A stretch of DNA of 64,000 nt from Rhizobium sp. LC145 (GCF_001005825.1 NZ_LBHV01000014.1:19267-83266), one strand, 5' to 3'; positions 34,296 to 43,131 are shown, counted from the first letter of the stretch. Program-made: numbers and translations. Notes: generated from the letters alone by a model not told the origin.

Positions 34296-36473
34296 TCAAG
34301 ATGAAGTGACTGCGAGAGTGGGCGCGTCCTTCCCCGTTATTTCGTCATTTGTTGTTGATCTAATTGCGCGATTTCGCGTTTGTGAATTTATTGTGACAGA
34401 CATCAGGGATTGCACGGAATATTCTGGTGCAATCTCCTGATAGGACAGAACGGGGATCTCGATGTCGTTGCGCAGGAGATAGTTTCGCATCACCCTGCGG
34501 ATATCGAGCGAGGTGAGAAGGACTGCCGCCTGCCGCTCGTCGTTGTCATCGAGCTCCTGTCGCAGCTGGGAAAGCATTGCCCGCGAGGCCTCTTCCGGCA
34601 ATGCGAGCATCTTGCCAACGCCGGTGACCTTGATAGCGTTTCGTACGCCCTCTTCGGCCGCGCGCGACAGCACATAGGCCGCCAGAACGCGGTTGAGCTG
34701 CGCGTGACGATGGCAGATCTGGCGAGCAAGGGCGATGCGCACGCGTTCGGTCAACAACAGCGTATCGGCCTCCCGACCGCCCCATTCGACCAGGGCTTCG
34801 AGGATGGCGCGCAAATTGCCGACCGGCACGTCCTCTTCCACCAGGCGGCGCAGAATGTCGGAAAGCTTGTTCAGCGGCACGACACGCGAGACTTCCTTGA
34901 CGAGTTCGGAATACTCGCCCTCCATCCCGGTTAGTAGTTCCCGCGTCTCCTGGATGCCAATGAAATGTGCCGCATAGCGGCGCAGCGACTGCGACAGGCA
35001 TTTTGCAAGCGTAGCGGCGGGGTCGTAGAAGCCTATTCCCGCCTCCGCCAGCGCATCGGCGTGATCCTTACCAATCCAGATCGTGCGCTGACCGCTGATG
35101 AGGACTGGACCATCGCGGCGCGGCACCTGCAGAAGGTCGAGATGCATCGGGTCATCGTTGAGAAGAAGGCTGTCCTTCGGGATTTCGCCCTCGATGATCG
35201 GCACGCCTTCGAGGTCGACGCGGAAGCGGTCGGGCACCAAGGTCGGGTCGGGACGCATCTCCACGGCCGGCATTTCCAGGCCGAGATCCGCCTTCAGCGC
35301 ATCGCGCACGAGATCCGTCTCGATGCGGAACCGTTCCGGCCAGACGGCTTCGGCGATGTTGACGCCGACATGCGCGATGACGCGATGGCGAGTCGAGCCG
35401 CTGGAGATGATCGTGTGCTCGATGACCGGACCTTGGTCGGCCTCGATCGTTTCGATCTCCGGCCTCGTGGCCGACGCTGCGGCGGGCTTGGGACGGCGGC
35501 GATAGATCATGAAGGCAAGCGCGCCGAAGAGCGCCGCGAGACCCAGGAAGATCAGCGTTGGGAAGCCCGGCACGAAGCCGGCGCCGAAAAGGATGACGGC
35601 GGCTAGCGCCAGCGCCTTGTCGCTCGATCCGAGCTGGCGAAAGATCTCGGTGCCGAGATCGGTTTCGGTATCGGAGGCGACGCGGGTGACGACCGTGCCG
35701 GCGGCGATCGAGATCAACAGGGCGGGGATTTGGGCGATGAGGCCGTCGCCGACGGTGAGAAGCGAATAGGTATGCGACGCGTCGCCAAAGCTCATGCCGC
35801 GATTGAACATTCCGACCAGAAGTCCGCCGATGAGGTTGACGAAGACGATGATCAGGCCGGTGATCGCGTCGCCCTTCACGAACTTCATCGCGCCGTCCAT
35901 GGCGCCGTAGAGCTGGCTTTCGCGTTCGAGCCGGGAGCGGCGGCCGCGGGCCTCCGCCTGGTCGATGTCGCCGTTGCGCAGATCGTTGTCGATCGACATC
36001 TGCTTGCCGGGCATCGCATCGAGCGTGAAGCGGGCCGCGACTTCCGCGACGCGTTCGGCGCCCTTGGTGATCACGATGAACTGCGCGGCGGTGATGATGA
36101 GGAAGACCACGAGGCCGACCACGACCTCACCGCCGATAACGAAACGTCCGAAGGTCGCGACGATATCGCCGGCATCCGCATGCAAGAGGATCAGGCGCGT
36201 CGTGGTGATCGACAGCGCCAGCCGGAACAGTGTCGCGATGAGGATGATCGGCGGCAGCGAGGAGAAATCGCCCGGCCGGCCGATATAGAAGGCGACCACG
36301 AGGATCAGCAGGCTGAAGGCCATGTTGACGGCGATCAGCGCGTCCACCAGCAGCGTCGGCAGCGGGATGACCATCATGATGACGGCGAGCATCATGAAGC
36401 TCGCGACGATCACGTCGGAGCGGTAGGACGCTGCGCGCGCCAGACCATTGAGCGTGCCGAGAACCCTGGTCAT
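34296..36473 (-). CDS. sctV: T3SS export gate protein SctV (FlhA family)
   Basis: A 725-residue inner-membrane protein with about eight hydrophobic helices in residues 1-330 (FMMLAVIMMVIPLPTLLVDA and later blocks), including the FHIPEP-type block DAMPGKQMSIDNDLRNGDID. The cytoplasmic domain follows with the EVTP-like SD1 to SD4 fold. SctV forms the nonameric export gate that receives substrates and chaperones. Its start overlaps the upstream TPR gene by four bases. The C-terminus (about 690-725) is longer than in FlhA. Confidence 0.95.
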   Translation of the reverse strand: MTRVLGTLNGLARAASYRSDVIVASFMMLAVIMMVIPLPTLLVDALIAVNMAFSLLILVVAFYIGRPGDFSSLPPIILIATLFRLALSITTTRLILLHADAGDIVATFGRFVIGGEVVVGLVVFLIITAAQFIVITKGAERVAEVAARFTLDAMPGKQMSIDNDLRNGDIDQAEARGRRSRLERESQLYGAMDGAMKFVKGDAITGLIIVFVNLIGGLLVGMFNRGMSFGDASHTYSLLTVGDGLIAQIPALLISIAAGTVVTRVASDTETDLGTEIFRQLGSSDKALALAAVILFGAGFVPGFPTLIFLGLAALFGALAFMIYRRRPKPAAASATRPEIETIEADQGPVIEHTIISSGSTRHRVIAHVGVNIAEAVWPERFRIETDLVRDALKADLGLEMPAVEMRPDPTLVPDRFRVDLEGVPIIEGEIPKDSLLLNDDPMHLDLLQVPRRDGPVLISGQRTIWIGKDHADALAEAGIGFYDPAATLAKCLSQSLRRYAAHFIGIQETRELLTGMEGEYSELVKEVSRVVPLNKLSDILRRLVEEDVPVGNLRAILEALVEWGGREADTLLLTERVRIALARQICHRHAQLNRVLAAYVLSRAAEEGVRNAIKVTGVGKMLALPEEASRAMLSQLRQELDDNDERQAAVLLTSLDIRRVMRNYLLRNDIEIPVLSYQEIAPEYSVQSLMSVTINSQTRNRAIRSTTNDEITGKDAPTLAVTSS

Positions 36474-36808
36474 TGCGGACCCCGCAATTGCAGATAGTCG
36501 CGAAACGAGCGGTAGGCCTGCGGCTTGTCGTCGAGCACCCAGAAGGCGCGCGCCCGCAGGAGGTGCGCCGACGGATCGCTGTCGATTTCCACGAGCCTTT
36601 CCAGCGCCCCGAGCGCTCGCTCTCCGGCGCCGTTTTCGATGAGGGCGGCCGCCAGCGTGCGCAAAATACCAGGATCGTCTGGATCGATCCGGTTGGCGAT
36701 CAGCAGGAAGACGAGGCCGCGTCCCTTCTGGCCGCTGCGCATGTAGATATAGCCGAGCGCGTGCATGAGCTCGGCGGAGTCGGCGTCGATCTTATCTGTC
36801 TTGGTCAT
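36470..36808 (-). CDS. TPR-like small protein (candidate T3SS chaperone, SctG-like)
   Basis: A 112-residue protein of paired helices (MHALGYIYMRSGQKGRGLVF, GILRTLAAALIENGAGERAL, AHLLRARAFWVLDD) with the tetratricopeptide pattern. Small TPR proteins in T3SS operons are usually chaperones for needle subunits or translocators (SctG or SycD types). It overlaps the sctV start by four bases and the upstream gene by four bases, so it is in the same transcript. Confidence 0.7.
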   Translation of the reverse strand: MTKTDKIDADSAELMHALGYIYMRSGQKGRGLVFLLIANRIDPDDPGILRTLAAALIENGAGERALGALERLVEIDSDPSAHLLRARAFWVLDDKPQAYRSFRDYLQLRGPQ

Positions 36809-37191
36809 TCGAGACCGCCTTCCTCGTCCATCCGCGCCTGCAGGTCACGCCGGCGGTCGATCTCTTCCTCCAGCATGGCCTTGGCGATGGATGTGACGTC
36901 CTCGTTGGTATCGAGACGGGGCAGGACCGCAGTGATGACGTGGTCGAGCAGGCTCATCGTGCGTTCATTGCCGAAAATGCCGGAATCGGTGATCTCCGGC
37001 ATGGTCAGGTGGTCGATCTCGCCGCGTAGCGAGGCGCCGTGCGCAAGGCTTCCACGCCGGCGCACGCGAAGCGCGCTCTCGAACGCCTCGATCTGTGCGC
37101 GGCTGACCGGATCTGAGCGTTTTGCCGCTTCGGCCAGAGCCTGGTCGAGGCGCTGCCGGTCTATGTTGACAGGTCGCAGCGTGTCGTTCAT
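36805..37191 (-). CDS. T3SS-operon protein of unknown type (possibly rod or regulator)
   Basis: A 128-residue protein starting at MNDTLRPVNI, with AGGAGG six bases upstream. The middle (DPVSRAQIEAFESALRVRR) is reminiscent of inner-rod SctI proteins, but the usual C-terminal amphipathic helix is not clear. It is charged and helical towards the end (LEEEIDRRRDLQARMDEE). It may be SctI-like, a chaperone or a gatekeeper; I cannot decide. It lies between sctD and the TPR gene. Confidence 0.6.
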   Translation of the reverse strand: MNDTLRPVNIDRQRLDQALAEAAKRSDPVSRAQIEAFESALRVRRRGSLAHGASLRGEIDHLTMPEITDSGIFGNERTMSLLDHVITAVLPRLDTNEDVTSIAKAMLEEEIDRRRDLQARMDEEGGLE

Positions 37192-37219
37192 TGCGAACCT
37201 CCTGAACGTCTGCTGCACG

Positions 37220-38149
37220 TCATAGGGTAAGCTTGAACTCCTGCCCGCCGCGCACGACGAGGATCTGGCCATCTTCGATCGACTTCAGCATCCAGCCATC
37301 TTGAAGTGCCGCGCCGGGATAGCGGCGCTCGCCGCGGGCATCGACGACGTAAGGGGTGTTGCCGAAGAACACCGCCTGGAAGACGAATTTCGGCGCATCG
37401 GTGACTGCGGCGGCCGAGACGAGGCTGGTCAGCACATAGCGTCCGCCATGGGAGCGGTCGAACCAGCGCTGGACGTCGCGCCACGCCTCCATGCGGTCCG
37501 GCGGGACCTGTCCCGACACGTCGATGCGGCGGCCATCGGCCGAAAGCGTCAGATTGCTAAGGCCGGCTTCCGCGATTTTCTGCTGAAGCGTGCCGACGAT
37601 CTCGCCGTCCGATGGCGCAGTTGCGGCCGGGACGGAGCCGACCGTCAGCCGATCGCTCGGAAGGGCCGGTTTTTGCGGAAGGAGACCGGAAATTCCGGCC
37701 TGGACCGCAACGATCGGCATCATGGCAAGCGCGACGACCACCACAGCCGCATAGGGCCACCGCTTGATCGCCGGACCGCTGGAGGCATCACGGGCGATCC
37801 GCAGCTTCGCGTCGCCAATCACCAGCGTCACCGGCAGCTTGACCCGGCAGCCGAAGCCGCGCTGCAGCGCCGGACGCCCCTCGACGATGACGCCGCCGCC
37901 GATGGCATTGATCGCCACCTGGCGGCCGTAGAAACGCAATTGGAGGTGTTCTTGAGCGATATCCCGATCCGACAGGACGAGATCGCAGTTCGGCGAAGAG
38001 CCGATCGTGCAGGCTTCAGCGTCGATCGGGGCACGCACTCCATGATGTATGCCCGAGAGCACATCGAGCGCAAGCGCTCCTGGCTTCGTTGCAACGATGG
38101 CCGGCGACAGCGCTGTGGCGCTGGGGAAAGTCAGACTGTTCGACGACAC
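37220..38149 (-). CDS. sctD: T3SS basal-body protein SctD (FHA plus periplasmic ring domain)
   Basis: A 309-residue protein from a GTG start behind AAGGGG. The N-terminal cytoplasmic FHA-like domain (CTIGSSPNCDLVLSDRDI, residues about 25-115) is followed by one membrane helix (about 131-155, YAAVVVVALAMMPIVAVQAG) and a periplasmic ring-building domain (BON/PrgH-like; GTLQQKIAEAGLSNLTLSA). SctD forms the outer ring of the inner-membrane basal body. It is somewhat shorter than YscD (about 420 residues), so one periplasmic repeat may be missing. Hairpins separate it from the upstream pilin-like gene. Confidence 0.85.
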   Translation of the reverse strand: MSSNSLTFPSATALSPAIVATKPGALALDVLSGIHHGVRAPIDAEACTIGSSPNCDLVLSDRDIAQEHLQLRFYGRQVAINAIGGGVIVEGRPALQRGFGCRVKLPVTLVIGDAKLRIARDASSGPAIKRWPYAAVVVVALAMMPIVAVQAGISGLLPQKPALPSDRLTVGSVPAATAPSDGEIVGTLQQKIAEAGLSNLTLSADGRRIDVSGQVPPDRMEAWRDVQRWFDRSHGGRYVLTSLVSAAAVTDAPKFVFQAVFFGNTPYVVDARGERRYPGAALQDGWMLKSIEDGQILVVRGGQEFKLTL

Positions 38150-38210
38150 GGTTGCACCCCTTCATCGAATTCATTCTGCAACAGGTCGGCTGGCGCAAAC
38201 CGACCACGAA

Positions 38211-38231
38211 ACCACCCCGTCATGGGGTGGT
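38211..38231 (-). terminator. Hairpin between pilin-like gene and sctD
   Basis: ACCACCCC gtcat GGGGTGGT is a perfect eight-base stem, without a T-run. With the stronger hairpin at 38234-38260 it forms a double structure after the pilin-like gene stop. Confidence 0.5.
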
Positions 38232-38233
38232 GT

Positions 38234-38260
38234 GGCGCGGACGATTTTCTCGTCCGCGCC
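38234..38260 (-). terminator. Strong intercistronic hairpin after the pilin-like gene
   Basis: GGCGCGGACGA ttttc TCGTCCGCGCC is a perfect 11-base stem with a five-base loop, starting eight bases after the stop codon at 38268. Such structures downstream of an abundant small subunit often set expression ratios by partial termination or transcript protection. This is inferred. Confidence 0.65.
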
Positions 38261-38267
38261 GACAGGA

Positions 38268-38429
38268 TTAGTTCTGCGGACGCTGCTTGGTAGCGTCGAG
38301 CTCGGTCTTCTTCTCGGTCGTGATCTCGGTGATCTTTGCCGACTTTTCGATGGCTGCGTCGAAGGCAGCTTCCATCTTTGCGATAGCCGCGTCAGCACCG
38401 CCGCCGGAAGCAGGAGTTACGTTTGCCAT
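38268..38429 (-). CDS. 53-aa T3SS needle/pilin-like protein
   Basis: A short gene with start ATG at 38427-38429 and GGAG six bases upstream. It begins MANVTPASGGGADAAIAKME and ends in TEKKTELDATKQRPQN, so it is almost entirely helical, acidic-basic and cysteine-free. Size, lack of signal peptide and position as the first gene before sctD fit an SctF needle or rhizobial pilin-type subunit, although usual needle proteins are 70-90 residues. Two hairpins directly downstream fit a highly expressed subunit. I do not see a clear family match, so the assignment is by context. Confidence 0.6.
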   Translation of the reverse strand: MANVTPASGGGADAAIAKMEAAFDAAIEKSAKITEITTEKKTELDATKQRPQN

Positions 38430-38926
38430 GATGGTCTCCATTCCTGGTTAGGTTCATCGAATACGTCGCGTTGATGCGCCGCAGCGCGGCTCTCTCCTCG
38501 AAAGGCCGCGGCAAGGGGAACCTAGATGCTGTTTTCAACAGATTAACGACAAAGTGAGAATTATTGCCGTCTCGTTAAAGGGAAAGTCGCCCACGCGCTC
38601 CCCTGGCCGTACTTTATGTAGCAATCCGGATGGTGAACATGTTCGACCGAAATCGGTCATTGTTTAGTTCTGCGGCAAGATCGTGAGCTGATAGGGCTTT
38701 GGTCTTGCAAGGGCTGTGAAATGCGAATCAGCCTAGATGGCGGCACCGGGTTGCCGACGGGAGTCATCGCTTGAAAAGCCGGGCATGATATAGGTTGGAA
38801 TTGCCGCGAAACGCCGTGTCAATTCACGCAGTTCCTGCTGCGAGGAGTCCGCCAGAATGCCGGTCCGTGTGAGTGGCTTGACGTTTGCCCGTTAAGTCAC
38901 CCACATTTCTCCATGATCAGTGCGCT
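38430..38926. other. T3SS promoter region and a decayed 3' gene fragment
   Basis: About 500 bp. The part from 38430 to about 38640 should hold the pilin/sctD promoter; I see no tts or HrpL box. From 38891 down to 38733 on the minus strand an open stretch of about 50 residues ends in FSSDDSRRQPGAAI and a stop. It looks like the tail of an unknown protein, but it has no start codon and an in-frame stop precedes it. Confidence 0.4.
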
Positions 38927-40309
38927 TTACGGCGAAAGTTCCTCCAGGAGCCGACCCTTCGTTTCGACCGCAAAGAGAGCCGTCACCAAGGCGCCGACCA
39001 GCAGGATCGCCGCAAATGCGCCGAAGACATACTGAATCCCTATCGACGACATGATCCAGCCGACGGCGATGGGACCTGCAGAGGATCCGAGGCGCAGCCA
39101 GGCACTGCCTGTACCCGTGCCAATGGCACGAAGGCGGGTCGGATAGATCTCCGCCGAGTAGAGATAGAGCGAGAACGTCACGGTCTGGACGATGGCGTAG
39201 GCGAGACCGGCGAGGATCAGAACCTGTGTTGCTGACGTCGCACCCAGCCAGGCAAGGATCACAAGAGGAATCGGCGCGATCAGAAGGGCGCCTGTGTACC
39301 AGCGCTTGCGGCCGACCTTGTCGATGAGCAGCGCGCAAATGACGGCCGCGATCACGCCGCCGACGGAGGTGATAAAGCCATAGAAGATGCTGGTTTCGAG
39401 CGGCAGGTTGAAGGTATGGCGATAGAGGGTCGGAAGCCAGGTGATAGTGCCATTGGCGACCATATAGGCGCAAAACCACATGGCCCAGATCGACAATGTG
39501 CGCTTGAGATAGATGCCCTGGAAGAGTTCTCGCCAGTCGGATTTGCGGCGGACGGGAGCAGCCACGACTTTCGGCTCCGGCAGTTCCCTGCCGGCAGCAC
39601 GGGCGCTGTTCTCCAACTTGGTGACGATGCGGTCGGCGTCCTCATAGCGGCCGTTAGCGGCCAGCCAGCGGGGTGATTCATGCAGGAACCAGCGCAGAGG
39701 GATCATGAGGATCGCGGGGATCAACCCAACGACGAACATTGCCTTCCAGCCGTAGACCGGAACCATGAAATAGCCGATCAGGCCCGCCCCGACGAGGCCG
39801 AGCAAAAACATCACCTCGTAAAGCAGGAAGAAGCGGCCGCGCCCCTTCGAGCTGATCAACTCATTGATGTAGGCGCTCGCGACCGGAACTTCGCCGCCGG
39901 TTCCGATACCTTGAATGAAACGGAATGCCATCATCATCCCGGCGCCGGCGGCGAAGAGGCATGCGACATCCATGCTGACGAATAGCAGGATCGTGAATAG
40001 CAGCACCTTGAGGCGACCGAGCCTTTCGGCAAGCCAGCCGAAGCAGATCGCGCCGATCAGCTGCCCGAGATAGCCCATCGACAGGATCATTCCCGTCTGT
40101 CCTGGGGTCAACCCCCACTCGCGGACAAGAACCGGCATGGCATAGGCGATGGCGATGACGGTGTAACCGTCGAAGAATGTCGCGGCACCGACTATGTTTC
40201 GGGCCCAGAACACCTCCCGGGTCACCGGCAGACGTTCCAGGCGAGCGCTGATTTCAGCTTGTGGATCGATAACCGGCGACGGCACGGTCATCCGTTGTTC
40301 GATGTTCAT
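38927..40309 (-). CDS. MFS transporter (AAHS/sugar-porter type)
   Basis: A 460-residue permease of 12 helices from MNIEQRMTVP (GGGAGG upstream). Family blocks are GWLAERLGRLKVLLF in the loop between helices 2 and 3 and the second-half counterpart LLIDKVGRKRW, plus GTGTGSAWLRLGS. Substrates of this group are organic acids or sugars. It follows the DapA-like gene on the same strand, separated by a terminator and about 180 bp, so both belong to a small catabolic cluster controlled by the LacI gene. Confidence 0.88.
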   Translation of the reverse strand: MNIEQRMTVPSPVIDPQAEISARLERLPVTREVFWARNIVGAATFFDGYTVIAIAYAMPVLVREWGLTPGQTGMILSMGYLGQLIGAICFGWLAERLGRLKVLLFTILLFVSMDVACLFAAGAGMMMAFRFIQGIGTGGEVPVASAYINELISSKGRGRFFLLYEVMFLLGLVGAGLIGYFMVPVYGWKAMFVVGLIPAILMIPLRWFLHESPRWLAANGRYEDADRIVTKLENSARAAGRELPEPKVVAAPVRRKSDWRELFQGIYLKRTLSIWAMWFCAYMVANGTITWLPTLYRHTFNLPLETSIFYGFITSVGGVIAAVICALLIDKVGRKRWYTGALLIAPIPLVILAWLGATSATQVLILAGLAYAIVQTVTFSLYLYSAEIYPTRLRAIGTGTGSAWLRLGSSAGPIAVGWIMSSIGIQYVFGAFAAILLVGALVTALFAVETKGRLLEELSP

Positions 40310-40490
40310 GTTTCCTCCCTTTGCCTCGCCCACTCTCCCGGCTTGGCGTCGAACCTACATGTTGGATGTCTTAAACTTCGGCATTCCTCTGCACGATATT
40401 GTCGTGAACCGGAAAGGCATGGCTCTGTCGTCGGCAAGGCATGCACCGGCGTAACAGACGGTGCGGCTGCGGCCGCAATTTTCCTCCCCT

Positions 40491-40519
40491 AAAAACGCCC
40501 CCACACGACGGCGGGGGCG
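40491..40519 (-). terminator. Rho-independent terminator after DapA-like gene
   Basis: On the minus strand CGCCCCC, a ten-base loop and GGGGGCG are followed by TTTTT. The stem is seven G-C rich pairs, 8 bases beyond the stop of the DapA-like gene. It would limit read-through into the MFS gene. Confidence 0.8.
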
Positions 40520-40526
40520 TCGCTGG

Positions 40527-41474
40527 TTACTCAGCGGCGATCAGCTGTTCGGCTCGGCCAATGCCAGCGGCCTCGAAGGCTGCGAAGATTTCCGCTTCGG
40601 CCTTTTCGCCGAGGTTCTTCAGCGGCTCGCGGATGGTGGCATGGTCAAGCACACCTCGATGAACGAGGCCAAGCTTCAGGGCGACGGTACCTTCCATATG
40701 GGAGCCACGGTGGTAGACGGCCCGGGTAACCGGGAGGAGACGTTCGAAGATCTGACGGGCTTCCGGATAGTTCTGCGCCTTTCCGGCCTTGATCAGATCG
40801 ATCAGCAGTTCCGGTGCGATGTTTCCGTAGCCAACAAGCAGGCCGTCAACATCGAACATGGTCGGCAGCAGCCACTCGTCATGGCAGCTCAGGATCTGCA
40901 GGTCTGGATTGGCTTTCTTGAGTTCCGGAATCTCGATGTACCAGCGCTTCATGTTGCGGACACCATTTTTGGTGGCAACAACGCCGTCCTGGGTTGCGAT
41001 GGCAAGCTGGGTGTCCAGGTCGTAGGAAGCCTTGGTGGCATCCGGATACTGGAACAGGATGCACTGCAGTCCAGATTCCTGCCAGATCGCCTTATAGCGG
41101 TCCTGCGGCGCACCCTTCTGGAAGCCAAAGCGCAGCCAGCCATGGTTCGGGTAGACGAGTGCGCCGGTGGCGCCTGCAGCCTTGCACTTCTTGGCTTCTT
41201 CCGCGGCAACCCTTGTACCTTCGCCAGTAATTCCGGCGATGATCGGAACCTGACCATTGACAGCTTCGACATAGGTGCGGATGAGCTTCAGGCGCTCTTC
41301 CTCGGTGAGGAACGTGCCTTCGCCGGCATGGCCAAGAATGACAAGGCTCTTCACCCCGTCCATGCGTGCGAGCCACTTCGCGATACGGGCATTGGCCGCA
41401 TAATCGACCTCTCCGTCGCGGGTGAACGCGGTAACGGGTGCCGGGCTCAGGCCTCTCAAATCCATTGCCTGCAT
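40527..41474 (-). CDS. Dihydrodipicolinate synthase-family aldolase
   Basis: A 315-residue TIM barrel. Family motifs: GHAGEGTFLTEEERLKLIR (the GxxGE block), the tyrosine strand ILFQYPDATK and the Schiff-base lysine in VVATKNGV. AGGAGG lies five to eight bases before the ATG. Enzymes of this type act on 2-keto-3-deoxy acids or similar. The neighbouring MFS permease and LacI regulator suggest import and breakdown of a sugar acid. A different DapA-like enzyme belongs to the 13-21 kb cluster. Confidence 0.85.
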   Translation of the reverse strand: MQAMDLRGLSPAPVTAFTRDGEVDYAANARIAKWLARMDGVKSLVILGHAGEGTFLTEEERLKLIRTYVEAVNGQVPIIAGITGEGTRVAAEEAKKCKAAGATGALVYPNHGWLRFGFQKGAPQDRYKAIWQESGLQCILFQYPDATKASYDLDTQLAIATQDGVVATKNGVRNMKRWYIEIPELKKANPDLQILSCHDEWLLPTMFDVDGLLVGYGNIAPELLIDLIKAGKAQNYPEARQIFERLLPVTRAVYHRGSHMEGTVALKLGLVHRGVLDHATIREPLKNLGEKAEAEIFAAFEAAGIGRAEQLIAAE

Positions 41475-41532
41475 GGGATATCTCCTCCTTGATAGCCGCT
41501 GTCCGACTTGCGATCAGCGATGGGATCGTTAA

Positions 41533-41546
41533 TGGGAACGTTCCCA
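41533..41546. promoter_or_regulatory. Perfect palindromic LacI-type operator
   Basis: TGGGAACGTTCCCA is a 14-bp perfect palindrome midway between the divergent DapA-like and LacI genes, as expected for LacI/GalR regulators. It is about 60 bp from the DapA-like start and 95 bp from the LacI start. Confidence 0.8.
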
Positions 41547-41638
41547 CTATCGTTTCCGATTTTGCTGGAGTCAATACTTTTTTTGATGCATGTTGAGCGC
41601 ATTGAGTACCGAGAACGCTGTAAACGGAAAAAAGGAAA

Positions 41639-42703
41639 ATGGATTCAAGGTCCGAAGACGCAAACCGCCAGACACGGGTAACCATCCTCGATGTCGCGTC
41701 GGCTGCCGGCGTTTCGAAATCCACAGTATCGCGCATCCTGGATGAACGGCTTCCCCGGTCAGACAACGAGACGTCGCGCCGCGTCCGGAAGATCGCGGAG
41801 GATATGGGTTATGTTCGAGATGTCTCCGCTGCCAGCCTCAGACGCGGCAAAACGATGACAGTTGGTGTGATTGTGCCGCGGCTGACCGATACGGTCATGG
41901 CGATGCTCTATGAAGCCCTGGCGAAAGCTTGCAGCAAAAGCGGCCGCTTCGCCATCGTCGCGACGACCGATGACAAACCCAAGGCGGACAGGCTTGCAGT
42001 CGAGTCACTTCTAAAGCGAGGCGTTGATGGGTTGATCCTTTCGACAGCACGTGAGGATGATGATTTTCCTGATGAGCTCGTCGCTAGGGGCGTACCTTTT
42101 GTCCTGGCCCTCCGTACAGATGGACGAAGCCTTTCTTCGATTGGTGACGACAGATTGGGTGGATACCTTGCGACGCGCCATCTCCTGGATCTCGGTCACC
42201 GTGACATCGGCGTAATCGCCGGCCCTTCCTACGCATCCAGCGCCCTCGGACGCGTCGAAGGTTACAGGCAGGCACTGGAAGAAGCAGGGATTTCAGTTCG
42301 TCGGGAAAGCATTGTCCCATCGACATTCGGAATCGACGCCGGAGCAGATGCGGCCGAGCAGCTCATGCGCTTGAAAGATCCTCCCACCGCGATTTTTGCC
42401 GTGAACGACAATACCGCGATCGGGGCTCTTTCCGGTCTTTCCCGTCTCGGGATTTCTGTGCCCAACGATGTTTCAGTGGTGGGATACAACGACATTCCTA
42501 TCGTCAGTCATCTACCGACCCCGCTGACGACACTGCGCGTGCCATTCGACCAGATTGCGTCAAACGCCTTGGATCTGCTTACAAACGGCGCGGCTTCGGC
42601 GGACGATCGGATCCGGGTCGCGGCTCCGACCCTTATACCCCGAAAATCTTCCGCCCGAGCCTCGGCTCGTCCTGAGCTTCCATCCTTCCCTCTCCAGTCT
42701 TAA
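41639..42703 (+). CDS. LacI-family transcriptional regulator
   Basis: A 354-residue regulator. The N-terminal helix-turn-helix with hinge is clear (TILDVASAAGVSKSTVSRIL and SLRRGKTMTVGVIVPRL), followed by the periplasmic-binding-protein-like effector domain (GYNDIPIVSHLPTPLTTL near the end). It diverges from the DapA-like gene across the palindromic operator, so it probably represses that gene and itself until a sugar acid binds. Confidence 0.92.
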   Translation: MDSRSEDANRQTRVTILDVASAAGVSKSTVSRILDERLPRSDNETSRRVRKIAEDMGYVRDVSAASLRRGKTMTVGVIVPRLTDTVMAMLYEALAKACSKSGRFAIVATTDDKPKADRLAVESLLKRGVDGLILSTAREDDDFPDELVARGVPFVLALRTDGRSLSSIGDDRLGGYLATRHLLDLGHRDIGVIAGPSYASSALGRVEGYRQALEEAGISVRRESIVPSTFGIDAGADAAEQLMRLKDPPTAIFAVNDNTAIGALSGLSRLGISVPNDVSVVGYNDIPIVSHLPTPLTTLRVPFDQIASNALDLLTNGAASADDRIRVAAPTLIPRKSSARASARPELPSFPLQS

Positions 42704-42732
42704 AAACGTCGACTGCGGTGAGCGCGGAGCGG

Positions 42733-43131
42733 CTATACCCAGTTTTCTGTTCGGAGGCCCGGCATTCTAGCGAACTCCCGCATATTGTTGGTGACGACGA
42801 TCAGCCCTTCGCTGCGGGCATGGCCGCCGATCTGCATGTCATGCGGACCACATGGCATTCCGGCCCGCTCGAGTTCCGCCCGAACCTGCCCGTAATGCAC
42901 CGCCGCCTTTTCCGCGAACGGCAGCACTTCCAGCCTCGCCACGAAATGATCGATCGCCGCCAGGTTCTCGATGCGGCGGGCCGATTTCTCAGCCCCGTAA
43001 TGCAGTTCTCCGAGCGTGATGCTCGATATGCAGAGCTGCTCGGCCAGCGTGTTGAATTTTTCTCGCAGTTCTAGCGGATAGTTCTTCATTACATAGATGC
43101 AGATATTCGTATCGAGCATATAGGTCAGCAT
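42733..43131 (-). CDS. vapC: VapC-type PIN-domain toxin
   Basis: A 132-residue PIN-domain endoribonuclease. Acidic catalytic positions are in YMLDTNICIY, ITLGELHYG and GPHDMQIGGHA, and the closing block is VVTNNMREFARMPGL...NW. It overlaps the upstream antitoxin gene by one base (43131), the classic VapBC arrangement. Confidence 0.92.
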   Translation of the reverse strand: MLTYMLDTNICIYVMKNYPLELREKFNTLAEQLCISSITLGELHYGAEKSARRIENLAAIDHFVARLEVLPFAEKAAVHYGQVRAELERAGMPCGPHDMQIGGHARSEGLIVVTNNMREFARMPGLRTENWV

